Of a DNA stretch of 64,000 bases, positions 63,170 to 64,000 are shown piece after piece. Every line of letters starts with the position of its first letter. The stretch's first letter is position 1. Source of the DNA: Astropecten irregularis (lineage: Eukaryota > Echinodermata > Asteroidea > Paxillosida > Astropectinidae); assembly GCA_963971285.1 (NCBI GenBank), contig OZ020259.1, positions 6,820,001 through 6,884,000 of the forward strand, written 5' to 3'. A program made the position numbers and the translations under genes. The notes beneath the pieces are model-generated. The model had not been told where the DNA came from and searched no databases. It saw only the letters and a program-made list of their open reading frames with translations.

Positions 63170-64000
63170 GAATTGTGTCACAAACAAAAATTGCCTAACA
63201 TTGACTTTTGGTGAAAGAATCATGATCAAAGCCCTTATCACTTTAAATGAGAAGCTACTTCATGTTTGACCGGAAGTAGAGGTCACAGAGGTCAAGCAAT
63301 GTTTCATAAAGAAAGACCTTGCCTAACTTTGACTTTTGGTGAAAGGACCATGATCTCAGCTCTTACCACTTTTAAATGATGAGCTACTTCCTGTTTGACC
63401 GGAAGTAGAGGTCACAGAGGTCAAGCAATGTGTCACAAATGAAAGACCTTCCCTAACATTGTCTATTGGTGAAAGAATCATGATCATAGCTCTTATCACT
63501 TTTAAATGAGGAGCTACTTCCTGTTTGACCGGAAGTAGAGGTCACAGAGGTCAAGCAATGTGTCACAAATGAAAGACCTTGCCTAACATTGTCTATTGGT
63601 GAAAGAATCAAGATCATAGCTCTTACAACTTTTAAATGAGGAGCTACTTCCTGTTTGACCGGAAGTAGAGGTCACAGAGGTCAAGCAATATGTCACAAAT
63701 GAAAGACCTTGCCTAACATTGTCTATTGGTGAAAGAATCATGATCATAGCTCTTACCACTTTTAAATGAGAAGCTACTTCCTGTTTGACCGGAAGTAGAG
63801 GTCACAGAGGTCAAGCAATGTGTAACAAATGAAAGACCTTGCCTAACATTGTCTATTGGTGAAAGAATCATGATCATAGCTCTTACCACTTTTAAATGAG
63901 GAGCTACTTCCTGTTTGACCGGAAGTAGAGGTCACAGAGGTCAAGCAATGTGTCACAAAGAAAGACCCTGCCTTACAATCACTATTGGTGAAAGAATGAA
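63170..64000. repeat. 130-bp satellite, array 3 (6 or more units, continues past edge)
   Basis: Same unit as array 2, anchor words at about 63251, 63380, 63510, 63640, 63770 and 63900. The array is cut by the window end. Confidence 0.92.

Noticed and set aside
61640-64000. CRISPR-like regular repetition
   Set aside because: Whole 130-bp units are repeated with no unique spacers, in eukaryotic DNA; it is a satellite.

Overview
The window is eukaryotic genomic DNA: genes are split by GT-AG introns, the DNA is AT-rich and crowded with short inverted-repeat elements, tRNA-derived SINEs and satellites. The proteins (many scavenger-receptor cysteine-rich domains, HYR domains, somatomedin-B domains, class-B seven-helix receptors) point to an invertebrate deuterostome, most likely an echinoderm; hemichordate or amphioxus cannot be excluded from sequence alone.

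Layout, left to right. (1) 1.07-1.29 kb: one minus-strand exon of a UDP-glucuronosyltransferase. (2) 2.3-3.45 kb: a 16-bp pyrimidine-rich minisatellite. (3) 4.37-4.69 kb: a plus-strand fragment of glycine amidinotransferase. (4) Gene A, minus, 22.0 to 7.7 kb: four exons, 977 residues, signal peptide, somatomedin-B domain, Cys-rich ectodomain and a complete 7TM bundle without a GPS; its first intron (about 9.5 kb) is full of mobile elements. (5) 24.5-26.2 kb, plus: a two-zinc-finger/Myb-like protein gene of mobile-element type with a frameshift. (6) Gene B, plus, 26.45-31.4 kb: three SRCR exons followed by a large exon homologous to gene A (somatomedin-B, ectodomain, TM1-5). It carries several frameshifts and no TM6-7 exon is visible. 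(7) Gene C, minus, 56.1 to 34.3 kb: 24 exons whose phases all agree, giving about 2,040 residues: ten SRCR domains, three HYR domains, a hormone-receptor domain, a GAIN region with GPS, seven TM helices and a short tail. Its 5' signal-peptide exon is not seen. (8) 56.2-64 kb: repeats, including a 147-bp tandem satellite and three arrays of a 130-bp satellite, the last running off the right edge.

The unifying theme is a cluster of class-B/adhesion-type receptors that join scavenger-receptor or somatomedin-B ectodomains to a 7TM signalling unit. SRCR domains bind microbial and modified-self ligands in known families, so the locus may encode pattern-recognition GPCRs; this is inference. Genes A and B diverge from a common 4.4-kb interval and look like a duplicated pair, one intact and one decayed. 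The most notable objects are gene C's architecture and its GPS, which has Val-Ala where cleavable receptors have Leu-Thr/Ser.

All exon boundaries were read by eye from splice signals, phase and domain logic. No alignment or database search was run.
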